A stretch of DNA of 64,000 bases from Methylomonas rhizoryzae. GTDB taxonomy: Bacteria > Pseudomonadota > Gammaproteobacteria > Methylococcales > Methylomonadaceae. The translations under genes were made by a program, and so were the position numbers. This document shows positions 52,368-61,304 of the stretch, one piece after another. The stretch's first letter is position 1. The number at the start of each line of letters is the position of its first letter. The notes beneath the pieces are model-generated. The model had not been told where the DNA came from. It made no database searches and was given only the letters and a program-made list of their open reading frames with translations. The stretch is taken from positions 2,976,001 through 3,040,000 of the forward strand of contig NZ_CP043929.1 of NCBI RefSeq assembly GCF_008632455.1, in the 5' to 3' direction.

Positions 52368-53042
52368 TTAATTCGCGATTAAACGGCCTTTATCTAAATT
52401 CAACACTCGATAGTCCATTCGTTTTAATAATTCAAGATCGTGGGTTGCAATTAATACACTCACACCCACTTGCATAAACTGCTCAAACATTTGCATCATT
52501 TCTGCCGATAAATCCGGATCTAAGTTTCCGGTTGGCTCATCAGCTAAGATTAATTTCGGTTTATTAACAACTGCCCGGGCTATACCCACTCGTTGCTGCT
52601 CACCACCGGATAGCGACAAGGGATATTTACGCTCTTTGCCAAGTAAGCCAACTTTATCCAACGCCGCGCGCACCCGGCGGGAAATTTCTCGATGCGCATA
52701 TCCGGAAACTATAAGCGGTAATGCGACGTTATCGAATACAGTTCTATCGTTAAGCAATTTGTAATCTTGAAAGATCAGCCCTAACTTTCGCCTTAAATAA
52801 GGAATCTTTCGTTCATTAGCCCTACTTATATCGGTTCCGTCAAAAATCAGATTACCACGCGTGACTTGTTCCATCATGGCGACCAACTTTAACAAGGTAC
52901 TTTTTCCGGCTCCTGATCGCCCAGTCAAAAAAGCGAACTCTCCCGCTTCCAGCGTAAAGCTAACGTCGATTAGCGCATCGCCGGCATCAGAATAACGTTT
53001 GTAAACGTGGTCAAATCGCAGCATTTCGTTATTCTGAAACAA
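52368..53042 (-). CDS. ftsE: Cell division ABC transporter ATPase FtsE
   Basis: A 224-residue ABC ATPase: Walker A TGRSGAGKST, signature LSGGEQQRVGIARA, Walker B LILADEPTGNLD and H-loop ATHDLELLKRM. The start MLRFDHVYKRYSD is FtsE-typical, preceded by a short extension (MFQNNE). It overlaps the end of the CtaA-FtsY fusion gene by 14 bp, the common ftsY-ftsE-ftsX order. Confidence 0.96.
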   Translation of the reverse strand: MFQNNEMLRFDHVYKRYSDAGDALIDVSFTLEAGEFAFLTGRSGAGKSTLLKLVAMMEQVTRGNLIFDGTDISRANERKIPYLRRKLGLIFQDYKLLNDRTVFDNVALPLIVSGYAHREISRRVRAALDKVGLLGKERKYPLSLSGGEQQRVGIARAVVNKPKLILADEPTGNLDPDLSAEMMQMFEQFMQVGVSVLIATHDLELLKRMDYRVLNLDKGRLIAN

Positions 53043-55002
53043 ACAAAGCCTCTACAAAGGCTTGGGCGTCGAAATCTTGCAAATCGTCGATTCCTTCGCC
53101 TACCCCGATGAAACGTATTGGAATCTTCAATTGGTTAGCCAACGCAAAAATTACCCCACCTTTGGCCGTACCATCCAATTTGGTTAATGCCAAACCGGTT
53201 ATACCTACCGCATCATTAAACAAGCGTGCTTGCGATAAGGCGTTTTGACCCGTTCCGGCATCCAGCACCAATAAAATTTCATGCGGAGCACTCGCATCAA
53301 GTTTAGCCATAATTCGTTTTATTTTCGCCAATTCATCCATTAAATTGGATTTGGTGTGTAATCGGCCGGCTGTATCCGCTATCAAAACATCGATTTGTTT
53401 GGCCTGAGCGGATTGCAAGGCGTCAAAAATGACCGATGCGGAATCGGCACCGGTATGTTGCGCCACGACTGTTACATGGTTTCGTTCGCCCCATGTTTGC
53501 AATTGTTCAACGGCAGCTGCCCTAAAGGTGTCTCCCGCCGCCAACATCACGCTTTTTCCCTGCGCTTGTATGCGGTGAGCCAGTTTACCGATAGAAGTAG
53601 TTTTACCCGCCCCATTTACCCCGACAACCAAGATAACAAAAGGCCCCGGCTTATCGATAAGCTGTAATGGCGCACTGCACGGTTGCAACATATCGAACAA
53701 TTTTTGTTTCAACGCAATGCTTAGTTGCCCCGGATTTTTTATTTGTTCATCCGATAAGTTATCGCGCAAATATCGTACAATCTGGGCAGTAGTTTCCAGG
53801 CCTAAATCCGCCATCAGCAAACTGGCTTCGACATCGTCCAAGATTTCCTGAGTCAGTTTGTTTTGCGCCAAACCCAAGTGACTAAACACATCGCCGATAC
53901 TACTTCGCGTCTTTTTTAATTGGGTGCGCAGTCTGAAATAGAGTGGCTCTGCGGATTCGGGCTGCTTTTCAGCCTCATAATCGATAGCCCCTACGTCGGT
54001 TTCAAGCGCTTGCTCTAATACCGCCTCGCTATCCGTGTGCGACGATAAGCTATAACGACTGAAGAACAGGATGCCGAACAAAGGTAACGCTATCAACGCC
54101 GCGCCTATATCGTGAGTCAAACTCAGCAGCAACGGGACACCGTGCTTGACGCTAAAGATACCGGTAACCACTTCTACCAATAACAGTGCACTGAGCAAAA
54201 CCCCGCTCCGCCGGACTCCGGTTGGGTTGGTTTCCGAGGTTGCCGACAACATCGCAACCGATAACATCAAAAATGTAAGCAGCCCCCCCATTCTATGCAA
54301 CGCATGAATGGCTTGTTTACCGGCGGCCGACATATCGCCGGCTGAGCCTATGGCAAGATTGAACCCGTCTGCAATTGTGCCGTTCGGAAGCCATTCACCC
54401 TGACAGCGCGGAAATTCCTGACAAGCTAATGCTGCATCGTTGGCATTAACCCAAGTACCCAGCCAAATTTGAGCAAACACTATCAACAGCGCAACCAGAC
54501 TGATTCCGACAGGGCCGTTAGTCATCTCCCTTCGTCTGGCAGTCGAATGCGTTCGCAGCAACAACCAAACTGCGTTCCAAGCAATAACATAAGTTGTCAT
54601 TATTAACGCAGTTGTGATAATCGGCATTGCGCCGGTTTTTACTACCATCATCTCTAGTGCCGACGCCACTAGCGCAAGAGTTACAATAGCCGCTGAAAAT
54701 CCTAATGCCGGCTTACGCTCCTTCGCTCCGAGCAAGGCCGATAACGACAGCAGTATTGCCGTCAAAAGCAAGCCGCCCAATAGGTATCGAAACGCCATCG
54801 CTTTCCATGCCTTTGTCGAGTCCGAAGGTGTGCCAGGATGCGATTCGCTGCCGGCTGTCGGAATATCGCCAAACAAAAAACTCCCGTAACAGGTAGGCCA
54901 ATCAGGACAACTCAAGTCCGCATTGGAATATCGGACGTATGCGCCCGTTAAAATGGCAAGAAAGGCCAGCATCGTGCAAGCCCACGATAATTTTCTAAAC
55001 AT
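53029..55002 (-). CDS. ftsY: Fusion of CtaA/Cox15-like heme protein with SRP receptor FtsY
   Basis: One 657-codon frame. Residues 1-~315 are a heme A synthase homologue with eight membrane helices and the loop SCPDWPTCYG (Cys32, Cys38); residues ~355-657 are the FtsY NG domain with GVNGAGKTT (461-469), DTAGR (543-547), TKLDG (608-611) and GVGEGIDDL. The acidic linker (~320-353) stands in for the FtsY A domain. In the CtaA part His236 and His297 of the second four-helix half are kept, but the catalytic Glu and His of the first half are Ala68 and Phe71 and its second His is Leu133. No ATG lies between the domains; GTG at residue 372 could only give an incomplete N domain. It overlaps ftsE by 14 bp and follows the Sco-like gene by 2 bp. 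Confidence 0.92.
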   Translation of the reverse strand: MFRKLSWACTMLAFLAILTGAYVRYSNADLSCPDWPTCYGSFLFGDIPTAGSESHPGTPSDSTKAWKAMAFRYLLGGLLLTAILLSLSALLGAKERKPALGFSAAIVTLALVASALEMMVVKTGAMPIITTALIMTTYVIAWNAVWLLLRTHSTARRREMTNGPVGISLVALLIVFAQIWLGTWVNANDAALACQEFPRCQGEWLPNGTIADGFNLAIGSAGDMSAAGKQAIHALHRMGGLLTFLMLSVAMLSATSETNPTGVRRSGVLLSALLLVEVVTGIFSVKHGVPLLLSLTHDIGAALIALPLFGILFFSRYSLSSHTDSEAVLEQALETDVGAIDYEAEKQPESAEPLYFRLRTQLKKTRSSIGDVFSHLGLAQNKLTQEILDDVEASLLMADLGLETTAQIVRYLRDNLSDEQIKNPGQLSIALKQKLFDMLQPCSAPLQLIDKPGPFVILVVGVNGAGKTTSIGKLAHRIQAQGKSVMLAAGDTFRAAAVEQLQTWGERNHVTVVAQHTGADSASVIFDALQSAQAKQIDVLIADTAGRLHTKSNLMDELAKIKRIMAKLDASAPHEILLVLDAGTGQNALSQARLFNDAVGITGLALTKLDGTAKGGVIFALANQLKIPIRFIGVGEGIDDLQDFDAQAFVEALFVSE

Positions 55003-55004
55003 GA

Positions 55005-55592
55005 TTAACCAATTTGTGAAATTCTAAGGAGTTTGCTCAAGTCGTCGCGAACCTGATAAGGATCGTAACCCGCCGAATAATGCATCATTAAATTTCCTAA
55101 AGGATCCATAACCAGCAATACTCCCGGTTCACCTTGCGGCAAACGCTTTAATAAGAGTTGTAGTGATTCGTTCGGGATTGCTTTTAATAAGCGCAAATCG
55201 CTAGCCCAAGGATCGCTCATCGGCTGTTCGAAAGGTCGGTAGATCAACGCGAGGCGTCTGATTCGGGCAATGTCTTTTCCCATCATCAAGGTTATTTGCT
55301 GGGTTTTATATAAACCTTGCTGACAGCCCTCATTGCAACCTTCGTTAGGCAACAAATTTATTAACACCCAATGGCCTTGCAGTTCTTTCAAGTGTTCCGC
55401 CGAAAATTCGTCGAAGCCGGAAAATTGATCCGGCGCGGTCACAAGCGGCGGGTTAATAAGAGTGCCGTGATTGGTACCTAACTGTACGGCATTCGGATGT
55501 TTCGCCAGGTAAAAGGCAATGCCGAAAGGAATCACCGACATCGCAAATATGACGAGTATCGTTAGCCGATTTTTTTGTAGCCGTTTATCCAC
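55005..55592 (-). CDS. Sco-like thioredoxin-fold oxidase assembly protein
   Basis: A 195-residue protein with one N-terminal membrane helix (ILVIFAMSVIPFGIAFYLA) and a periplasmic thioredoxin-type domain: GHWVLINLLPNEGCNEGCQQGLYKTQQ has the CxxxC copper-type pair (CNEGC) as in Sco1, followed by RIRRLALIYRP. A late Asp-Pro-Leu-Gly-Asn and MMHYS segment resembles the C-terminal Sco region, but the usual Sco histidine is less certain. It lies between surf1 (8-bp overlap) and the CtaA-FtsY gene, the place of such genes in oxidase clusters. Confidence 0.78.
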   Translation of the reverse strand: MDKRLQKNRLTILVIFAMSVIPFGIAFYLAKHPNAVQLGTNHGTLINPPLVTAPDQFSGFDEFSAEHLKELQGHWVLINLLPNEGCNEGCQQGLYKTQQITLMMGKDIARIRRLALIYRPFEQPMSDPWASDLRLLKAIPNESLQLLLKRLPQGEPGVLLVMDPLGNLMMHYSAGYDPYQVRDDLSKLLRISQIG

Positions 55593-56325
55593 TGCGTTGT
55601 CTGAAAATTGTCCAAAGATAAAGCGCAGTTAAGGTCAGCGCTAAAATAAACCATTGTACTGCATAGCCGATGTGTTTTTCAGGCGGCATGTCGTTAACGG
55701 TTTTCCATACTCTCAAGTAGCCATCCGAGTCGTCGGCAGACAGCTCTAATTGAAACGGCAATAGGCGGTAACCCAGCGTATTCGTCAGCACTTCGGCGTC
55801 TACGAGTTGTAAAACCGACGGCCAGGTAGCTGAGGGTGTTTCAGCACCGGCCAATTTATAGCCTACGCCCGGAAAGCGATTCACTCGAGCTCTAACGGTT
55901 CTATCGTTTTGGCTTACGCTAATTTGCGGGAGGCTATTTCTATTTCCGTCCGGCAAAGCCAGCCAACCTCGATTGACTAAAACCGCGCAATCGCAATCGG
56001 CAATAATTAACGGGGTTAAAACAAAATACCCCGGTTTGCCGTTATGAATCTGATTGTCCAATAGAAATTGATGCGCGAAATCGTAACGGCCGCGGACAAC
56101 AGCTTGTCTATATCGTATGCGCTCCGGCTCGCTATGCGTTAACTCGGAGAAACTTAATGGCGATAGTTCTTGAGCAGCCATTAAATGTTGTTGCAACTGT
56201 CGCTTTTGCTCCGCTCTATCCAGTTGCCAAAAACCCAACCGGCATAACACCACGCTTAAAGCCAGGTACAATAAAAGACCGGGCCACTTTATCGAAAAAC
56301 TATGTCCGAACAAATTAAGCTGCAT
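55585..56325 (-). CDS. SURF1-family oxidase assembly protein
   Basis: A 246-residue protein with two membrane helices near the ends (LLLYLALSVVLCRLGFWQL and YAVQWFILALTLTALYLW) around a periplasmic domain, typical SURF1: FWQLDRAEQKRQL, LLDNQIHNGKPGYFVLTPL and VLVNRGWLALP. Helps insert heme a into subunit I. Overlaps the Sco-like gene by 8 bp. Confidence 0.93.
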   Translation of the reverse strand: MQLNLFGHSFSIKWPGLLLYLALSVVLCRLGFWQLDRAEQKRQLQQHLMAAQELSPLSFSELTHSEPERIRYRQAVVRGRYDFAHQFLLDNQIHNGKPGYFVLTPLIIADCDCAVLVNRGWLALPDGNRNSLPQISVSQNDRTVRARVNRFPGVGYKLAGAETPSATWPSVLQLVDAEVLTNTLGYRLLPFQLELSADDSDGYLRVWKTVNDMPPEKHIGYAVQWFILALTLTALYLWTIFRQRSG

Positions 56326-56404
56326 GCTTTCTTTTTATTAAGATTTAAGGGAAATTACCCAAAAAGCGGCCCCTTTTAGCCAACTCGGTAAAAAATGATT
56401 GAAT

Positions 56405-56665
56405 ATGAGTATTAAATTGATCGCTCTGGTAATTTTCGGCGGCATAGTCATCAGCCTTGGTATTGCACTGTTTCACTTGGTGAAAGGCAAAGACGCCGAA
56501 GAATCGCGTAAGACAGCGCAAGCACTGACATTTCGCATTGGCCTCTCTTTAGCTTTATTTGTATTGCTGTTCCTAGCTTACGCCAGTGGACTGTTTCGCC
56601 CGAGTGGCATCGGCACTCGAATGCAACTTTCGCACGACAACGCTATTAGCGAAACTAAAAAATAA
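56405..56665 (+). CDS. Twin-transmembrane protein of oxidase cluster (DUF2909)
   Basis: An 86-residue protein with two hydrophobic helices separated by a charged loop (LVKGKDAEESRKTAQALTFR), as in DUF2909 proteins found in cytochrome oxidase clusters. It is on the opposite strand, divergent from surf1 (80 bp between) and convergent with ctaE. An in-frame TTG two codons upstream is less likely as start. The two helices suggest an assembly or accessory subunit; function not known. Confidence 0.85.
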   Translation: MSIKLIALVIFGGIVISLGIALFHLVKGKDAEESRKTAQALTFRIGLSLALFVLLFLAYASGLFRPSGIGTRMQLSHDNAISETKK

Positions 56666-56684
56666 AAGCTCGGGCAAAAAAAAA

Positions 56685-56711
56685 GCGCGAGCCTTACGAC
56701 TCGCGCTTTTT
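56685..56711. terminator. Bidirectional terminator between DUF2909 gene and ctaE
   Basis: GCGCGAG (56685-56691) and CTCGCGC (56700-56706) form the stem, flanked by A9 on the left and T5 on the right, so either strand gives a stem followed by Ts. It lies between convergent genes. Confidence 0.88.
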
Positions 56712-56724
56712 CTATCGCGCCGAA

Positions 56725-57600
56725 TTACAGCAGATAAACGAATACAAACAATCCCAGCCATACTACGTCAACGAAGTGCCAATACCAAGCGGCCGCTTCG
56801 AATGCGAAGTGATTTTCCGGTTTGAAATGACCTTTCCAGCTTCGAAACAGCACCACCGACAAAATGATGGCTCCAACACAAACGTGGAAACCGTGGAAGC
56901 CGGTTAGCATAAAGAAGGTTGAACCGTAGATCCCGGAGCCCAAAGTCAAGCCCATCTCATGATAAGCCTCATAATACTCACTGGCTTGCAAAGCCACGAA
57001 CAAAAAGCCTAAGCCTACTGTCGCCAGAAGGCCTTTAAGCAACTGCTGGCGATTTTGCGCCAACAATCCGTGATGCGCCCAAGTACAGGTCACACCACTA
57101 GTCAAAAGAATCAACGTGTTTATAAAAGGTAAACCAAAAGCACCCATAGGCTCGAAATCACCGCCGACTTTACCCGGACCATTGGTAGGCCAACCGCCTT
57201 CGAACGCAGACCACAACACGTCGTGAGTCGCACGGCCGGGGCCGCTATCGAAACCCGTTTCACCCAACCAAGGCACGGACAGGTTCCGGGTATACCAAAG
57301 CGCACCGAAAAACACCGCGAAAAACATCACCTCGGAAAAGATGAACCACATCATCCCCATACGGTAGGAAATACCCACACCATGGTTATACATGCCGGAT
57401 TCGCTTTCAGTTGCCTGCAAGGCGAACCAAAAAGCCAACATTGCAATAAATGTCGCAAAACCGACCATCATCATGCCGGAGCCTATAGACGCTCCGTTGA
57501 GATAGTTAGCGAAACCCGCCAACATCAGCATTAAGCCCCCCGTAGCCAAAACAGGCCACACGGCTTTATGCGGGATGTAATAAGCGTCATTCGTAGACAT
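56725..57600 (-). CDS. ctaE: Cytochrome c oxidase subunit III
   Basis: A 291-residue seven-helix subunit: YYIPHKAVWPVLATGGL, FSEVMFFAVFFGALWYTR, LLTSGVTCTWAHH and the C-terminal WYWHFVDVVWLGLFVFVYLL are canonical. Downstream of ctaG by 11 bp in the order ctaC-D-small-G-E. Confidence 0.96.
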   Translation of the reverse strand: MSTNDAYYIPHKAVWPVLATGGLMLMLAGFANYLNGASIGSGMMMVGFATFIAMLAFWFALQATESESGMYNHGVGISYRMGMMWFIFSEVMFFAVFFGALWYTRNLSVPWLGETGFDSGPGRATHDVLWSAFEGGWPTNGPGKVGGDFEPMGAFGLPFINTLILLTSGVTCTWAHHGLLAQNRQQLLKGLLATVGLGFLFVALQASEYYEAYHEMGLTLGSGIYGSTFFMLTGFHGFHVCVGAIILSVVLFRSWKGHFKPENHFAFEAAAWYWHFVDVVWLGLFVFVYLL

Positions 57601-57611
57601 AGCCTTCCCCT

Positions 57612-58157
57612 CTATTTAGTTTTGATATCGTAAGTTCTGTCAAAAAACGTGTAAGACAACGTGATTGTTTTATAGCGCTCCGGCAACTTTGGGTCCACCA
57701 CGAAACGGACCGGCATCACTTTTTTTTCCTGTGCTTGGAAAGTTTGCAATTCGAAGCAAAAACACTGCACCTTTTTAAAAAACTCTTCCGCCAAACCGGG
57801 ACTGATGCTGGGTATGGCTTGCGCCTTTATGGCACCGGGCAATACGTTCTTCGCAAAAAAATTGACCGTGTAATATTGCCCGGGACGCACTTTGAGGCTG
57901 CGGGTTTCAACGCTGAAATCCAGCGGTGTCGATTCGTTTACCGAAGTGATGAACTCGACCGTAATCTCCCGCTTGTCGTCGACCTCAAACGCAGTATCCG
58001 CCTCTTTTGCTTCCTGCAATTTGACGTTTTGCCCGGTAATCTCACATAGCACATTATAAATCGGTACTAGGGCATAACCGAATCCGAACATCAACACGGC
58101 AACCATGACTAACTTCTTCGCTAGCTTATAGTTGCGATGTTGCAGTTCATCGCTCAT
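57612..58157 (-). CDS. ctaG: Cytochrome c oxidase assembly protein CtaG (Cox11)
   Basis: A 181-residue Cu(B) delivery protein. One membrane helix (LVMVAVLMFGFGYALVPIYNVLCEITG, in the N-terminal 40 residues) with the PIYNVLC segment, then the periplasmic domain with the copper-binding VQCFCFELQTF. Its ATG overlaps the stop of the preceding 32-codon gene by ATGA. Confidence 0.95.
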   Translation of the reverse strand: MSDELQHRNYKLAKKLVMVAVLMFGFGYALVPIYNVLCEITGQNVKLQEAKEADTAFEVDDKREITVEFITSVNESTPLDFSVETRSLKVRPGQYYTVNFFAKNVLPGAIKAQAIPSISPGLAEEFFKKVQCFCFELQTFQAQEKKVMPVRFVVDPKLPERYKTITLSYTFFDRTYDIKTK

Positions 58158-58252
58158 TGCGAGGTGGCCTTAATTACCGCCATGATGTAAATGGCCAAAG
58201 CGATTGCGGCCAATAACACCGCGGTCAATATGTTTTTTTGTTTGGTATCCAT
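58154..58252 (-). CDS. 32-residue single-pass membrane protein of oxidase cluster
   Basis: A 32-codon ORF too short for usual gene finders. It begins MDTKQKNILTAVLLAAIALA, one membrane helix, and continues with YIMAVIKATSQ. The TGA overlaps the ctaG start (ATGA), and it sits exactly between ctaD and ctaG, where cytochrome oxidase small assembly proteins are found in related clusters. The ATG at 58252 has CCGGCAATT upstream, a weak ribosome site. Tight coupling and composition support a real gene. Confidence 0.75.
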   Translation of the reverse strand: MDTKQKNILTAVLLAAIALAIYIMAVIKATSQ

Positions 58253-58323
58253 AATTGCCGGTCCCCGAAGCGGGCGATTATCATCGACACGCACGGGGAT
58301 GTTTATCCAGTGAAAAAGCCCGC

Positions 58324-59940
58324 TTAAAAATGTTCGGTTGGAATCACTTCAGGGGGGGTAGTGAAGGTATGGTAAGGAGCCGGTGACGGCACAGTCCATT
58401 CCAAGCTATGTTTGCTGGCATCTTCCCATACTTCGTCGGTGACTTTTTCACCGGTACCGCCGCGGATGGTATCAATCACGACATACAAAAACAGCAACTG
58501 GCTGAAACCGTATATGAACGCGCCGATACTGGATACCATATTCCAATCCGCAAACTGGATTGCGTAGTCCGGAATCCGGCGAGGCATACCCGCCAAGCCT
58601 AGAAAATGCTGCGGAAAGAACAGAATGTTCACCGAAATGGCAGACAACCAGAAGTGCAATTTGCCTATTTTTTCGTTGTACATATTGCCGGTCCATTTAG
58701 GCAACCAGTAATAAGCGGCCGCCTGCAAGATAAAAATGGAAGCCGGTACTAAGGTGTAATGGAAATGGGCAACAATGAAATAGGTATCGTGGTATTGAAA
58801 GTCGACAGGAGCGACCGACATCATCAAGCCGGTAAAGCCGCCCATGGTGAACAGCACGACGAATGAAATCGCGAACAGCATCGGCGTTTCGAAAGTCATG
58901 GAGCCTTTCCACATCGTAGCGGTCCAGTTGAACACTTTCACCCCGGTCGGAATCGCAATCAGCATCGTCGCATACATAAAATACAACTCGCCGGCAATAG
59001 GCAGACCGACGGTGAACATATGGTGTGCCCAAACGATGAACGACAGGAAGGCAATCGCGCCGGTGGCGTAAACCATGGATGAATAACCGAACAACGGCTT
59101 ACGGGCAAATACCGGAATGATGGTGGAAGCTACCCCGAAAGTCGGCAGAATCATCACATACACTTCCGGGTGACCGAAAAACCAAAAAATGTGTTGATAT
59201 AAGACCGGGTCGCCGCCGCCGGCCGCATCGAAAAAGCTGGTCGCAAAGAATTTATCGGTTAACAACATGGTTACCGCACCGGCAAAAACCGGCATGATCG
59301 CGATCAACAAGAACGCGGTGATCAACCAAGTCCATACGAACAACGGCATTTTCATCAACGTCATGCCTGGCGCGCGCATATTGAAGATGGTTGCGATGAC
59401 GTTGATGGCACCCATGATGGAGGAAATACCCAACAAGTGCACGGAGAAAATCGCGAACGGAAAGGCTTTACCGGTTTGCAGCACCAACGGCGGATACAGC
59501 GTCCAGCCGGAAGCCGGGGCGCCGCCCTCCATGAATAAAGTACTCGCCAACAACAACACCCCGGCTACCAACATCCAGAAGCTCATGTTGTTCATCCGCG
59601 GCAGCGCCATATCGGGCGCACCTATCATCATCGGAATCATCCAGTTGGCCAAACCGACGAACGCCGGCATGACAGCGCCGAATACCATCACCAAGGCGTG
59701 CATGGTGGTCATGGAATTAAAGAACTGCGGGTCGACGAACTGCAATCCGGGCTCGAATAACTCCGAACGGATGATCAAGGCCATCGTACCGCCAACAAAG
59801 AACATCACCAACGCGAAAACTAAATACAGCGTACCGATATCTTTATGGTTGGTGGTAATTACCCACCTTAAAGGCCCTTTCATCGGACCGTGATCGTGGT
59901 GATCGTGGTGATCATCATGTTCAGCTACAACAGCAGACAT
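58324..59940 (-). CDS. ctaD: Cytochrome c oxidase subunit I
   Basis: A 538-residue catalytic subunit with a His-rich N-terminal tail (EHDDHHDHHDHG) and twelve helices. It has the heme/copper histidines, for example TMHALVMVFGAVMPAF, FWFFGHPEVYVMILP with the A1-type glutamate, VWAHHMFTVGLP and HDTYFIVAHFHY. This marks an aa3-type, A1-family oxidase. It is 54 bp downstream of ctaC. Confidence 0.97.
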   Translation of the reverse strand: MSAVVAEHDDHHDHHDHGPMKGPLRWVITTNHKDIGTLYLVFALVMFFVGGTMALIIRSELFEPGLQFVDPQFFNSMTTMHALVMVFGAVMPAFVGLANWMIPMMIGAPDMALPRMNNMSFWMLVAGVLLLASTLFMEGGAPASGWTLYPPLVLQTGKAFPFAIFSVHLLGISSIMGAINVIATIFNMRAPGMTLMKMPLFVWTWLITAFLLIAIMPVFAGAVTMLLTDKFFATSFFDAAGGGDPVLYQHIFWFFGHPEVYVMILPTFGVASTIIPVFARKPLFGYSSMVYATGAIAFLSFIVWAHHMFTVGLPIAGELYFMYATMLIAIPTGVKVFNWTATMWKGSMTFETPMLFAISFVVLFTMGGFTGLMMSVAPVDFQYHDTYFIVAHFHYTLVPASIFILQAAAYYWLPKWTGNMYNEKIGKLHFWLSAISVNILFFPQHFLGLAGMPRRIPDYAIQFADWNMVSSIGAFIYGFSQLLFLYVVIDTIRGGTGEKVTDEVWEDASKHSLEWTVPSPAPYHTFTTPPEVIPTEHF

Positions 59941-59994
59941 AGTTTCTTACCTCAACAAATATTGAAAAATGGTTTAAACGACGGGTATGAAAAC

Positions 59995-61125
59995 TTATTC
60001 ATCGTCATCCCATTTAGGAGTGATTTGGTTGGGTTGAATTTCATCACCCACACTATTGCCGATATCAGGCGAGTTGCGGATATAAGTAATCAATTCCGCC
60101 AATTCGTTGTCGGGCAGTTTGCGGAACGCGGGCATTTTGCTGGTACCGGCTTGAATAAATCCAATCAACTGATCCATGTTTCCGGTAACTTTTGCACTGG
60201 CGCGTAGCGCGGGATACCAGCCGCTGATGCCCTTGCCGTCGATTTGATGGCAAGCAACGCAATTTTTCAAGTAAACGGATTCGCCTTTGGTCATCAACAC
60301 GGAACGGCTTTCTTCGCTCAAGTCGACCGGTTTGTTTTGCTTGTCTAAGGTCTCTTTAACCCAAGCGTCGTAGCGGTCTTGTTCCATTGCAATCACGACT
60401 ACCGGCATAAAGCCGTGGTCGCGTCCGCATAACTCGGTGCACTGACCGCGGTAAACGCCGGGATTTTCGACATAGGTCCAGGCCTCGTTGATGAACCCGG
60501 GGTTAGCATCTTTTTTCCAGCCTAAATCAGGCACCCACCAGGAGTGAATCACATCGGCAGCGGTAAATAGGAAACGGATTTTCTTTTTCGTCGGAATAAC
60601 CAAAGGTTTATCGACATTCAGCAAATAGTTGGCAACCGTACGCGGGTCCATATCGCTGACGCGGTGAACCTTTTCGCTCGCTTCGTCCAGATGGCTTTCG
60701 AAATGAATACCGTTATCCAAATATTCGTAGTCCCAGTACCATTGTTTACCGGTGACTTTAATCGACATATCGGACTCTTGGACCTTATCCAGATCGATCA
60801 CCGCTTTGGTCGCCGGTATCGCCATGCTGACCAGGATTAAAGTCGGGATGATGGTCCAAATGATTTCTACGGTGGTGTTTTCGTGAAAAGTGGCTGCTTG
60901 ATGTCCTTTCGACTTGCGGTGATGAAATATCGAGTAAAACATGGTGCCGAACACACCGATGCCGATAAATACGCAAATCCAAAGGATCAGCATGTGTAAG
61001 TCGTACAACTCATGACTGAGTTGAGTCACCCCTTGCACTAGATTAAGTGTGTAGTCCGCGTGCGCAGCTTCAAGGCTTAAGGCCGTTAAAACCAAACAGG
61101 CGAGCAGTTGCTTTGTTTTCTTCAC
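59995..61125 (-). CDS. ctaC: Cytochrome c oxidase subunit II with C-terminal cytochrome c domain
   Basis: A 376-residue subunit: signal peptide (LLACLVLTALSLEAAHA), two helices, the cupredoxin domain with the CuA site in YRGQCTELCGRDHGFMPVVV, and a C-terminal cytochrome c domain with CVACHQIDGKG and a Met ligand in KMPAFRKLPDNELAEL. This is a caa3-type subunit II. The open frame goes to 61353; the GTG at 61125 is chosen because GAGGAGG precedes it and the signal peptide follows at once. First gene of the oxidase operon. Confidence 0.95.
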   Translation of the reverse strand: MKKTKQLLACLVLTALSLEAAHADYTLNLVQGVTQLSHELYDLHMLILWICVFIGIGVFGTMFYSIFHHRKSKGHQAATFHENTTVEIIWTIIPTLILVSMAIPATKAVIDLDKVQESDMSIKVTGKQWYWDYEYLDNGIHFESHLDEASEKVHRVSDMDPRTVANYLLNVDKPLVIPTKKKIRFLFTAADVIHSWWVPDLGWKKDANPGFINEAWTYVENPGVYRGQCTELCGRDHGFMPVVVIAMEQDRYDAWVKETLDKQNKPVDLSEESRSVLMTKGESVYLKNCVACHQIDGKGISGWYPALRASAKVTGNMDQLIGFIQAGTSKMPAFRKLPDNELAELITYIRNSPDIGNSVGDEIQPNQITPKWDDDE

Positions 61126-61304
61126 GGAGCAGCCTCCTCGATTGTAGTTATAAACTTGTATGCGTAAATTCTTATTCTTGATTTTCAGCCTGCAATCGGG
61201 CAGACAACGCTTCCTGGTAGTAAAAATATCACAAGATAACCTGCAAATTTTAACCCATCGGTGTTTCTTAAACCAGAGGAGCTTTTCCCTTAGGTCCAAT
61301 TTCC

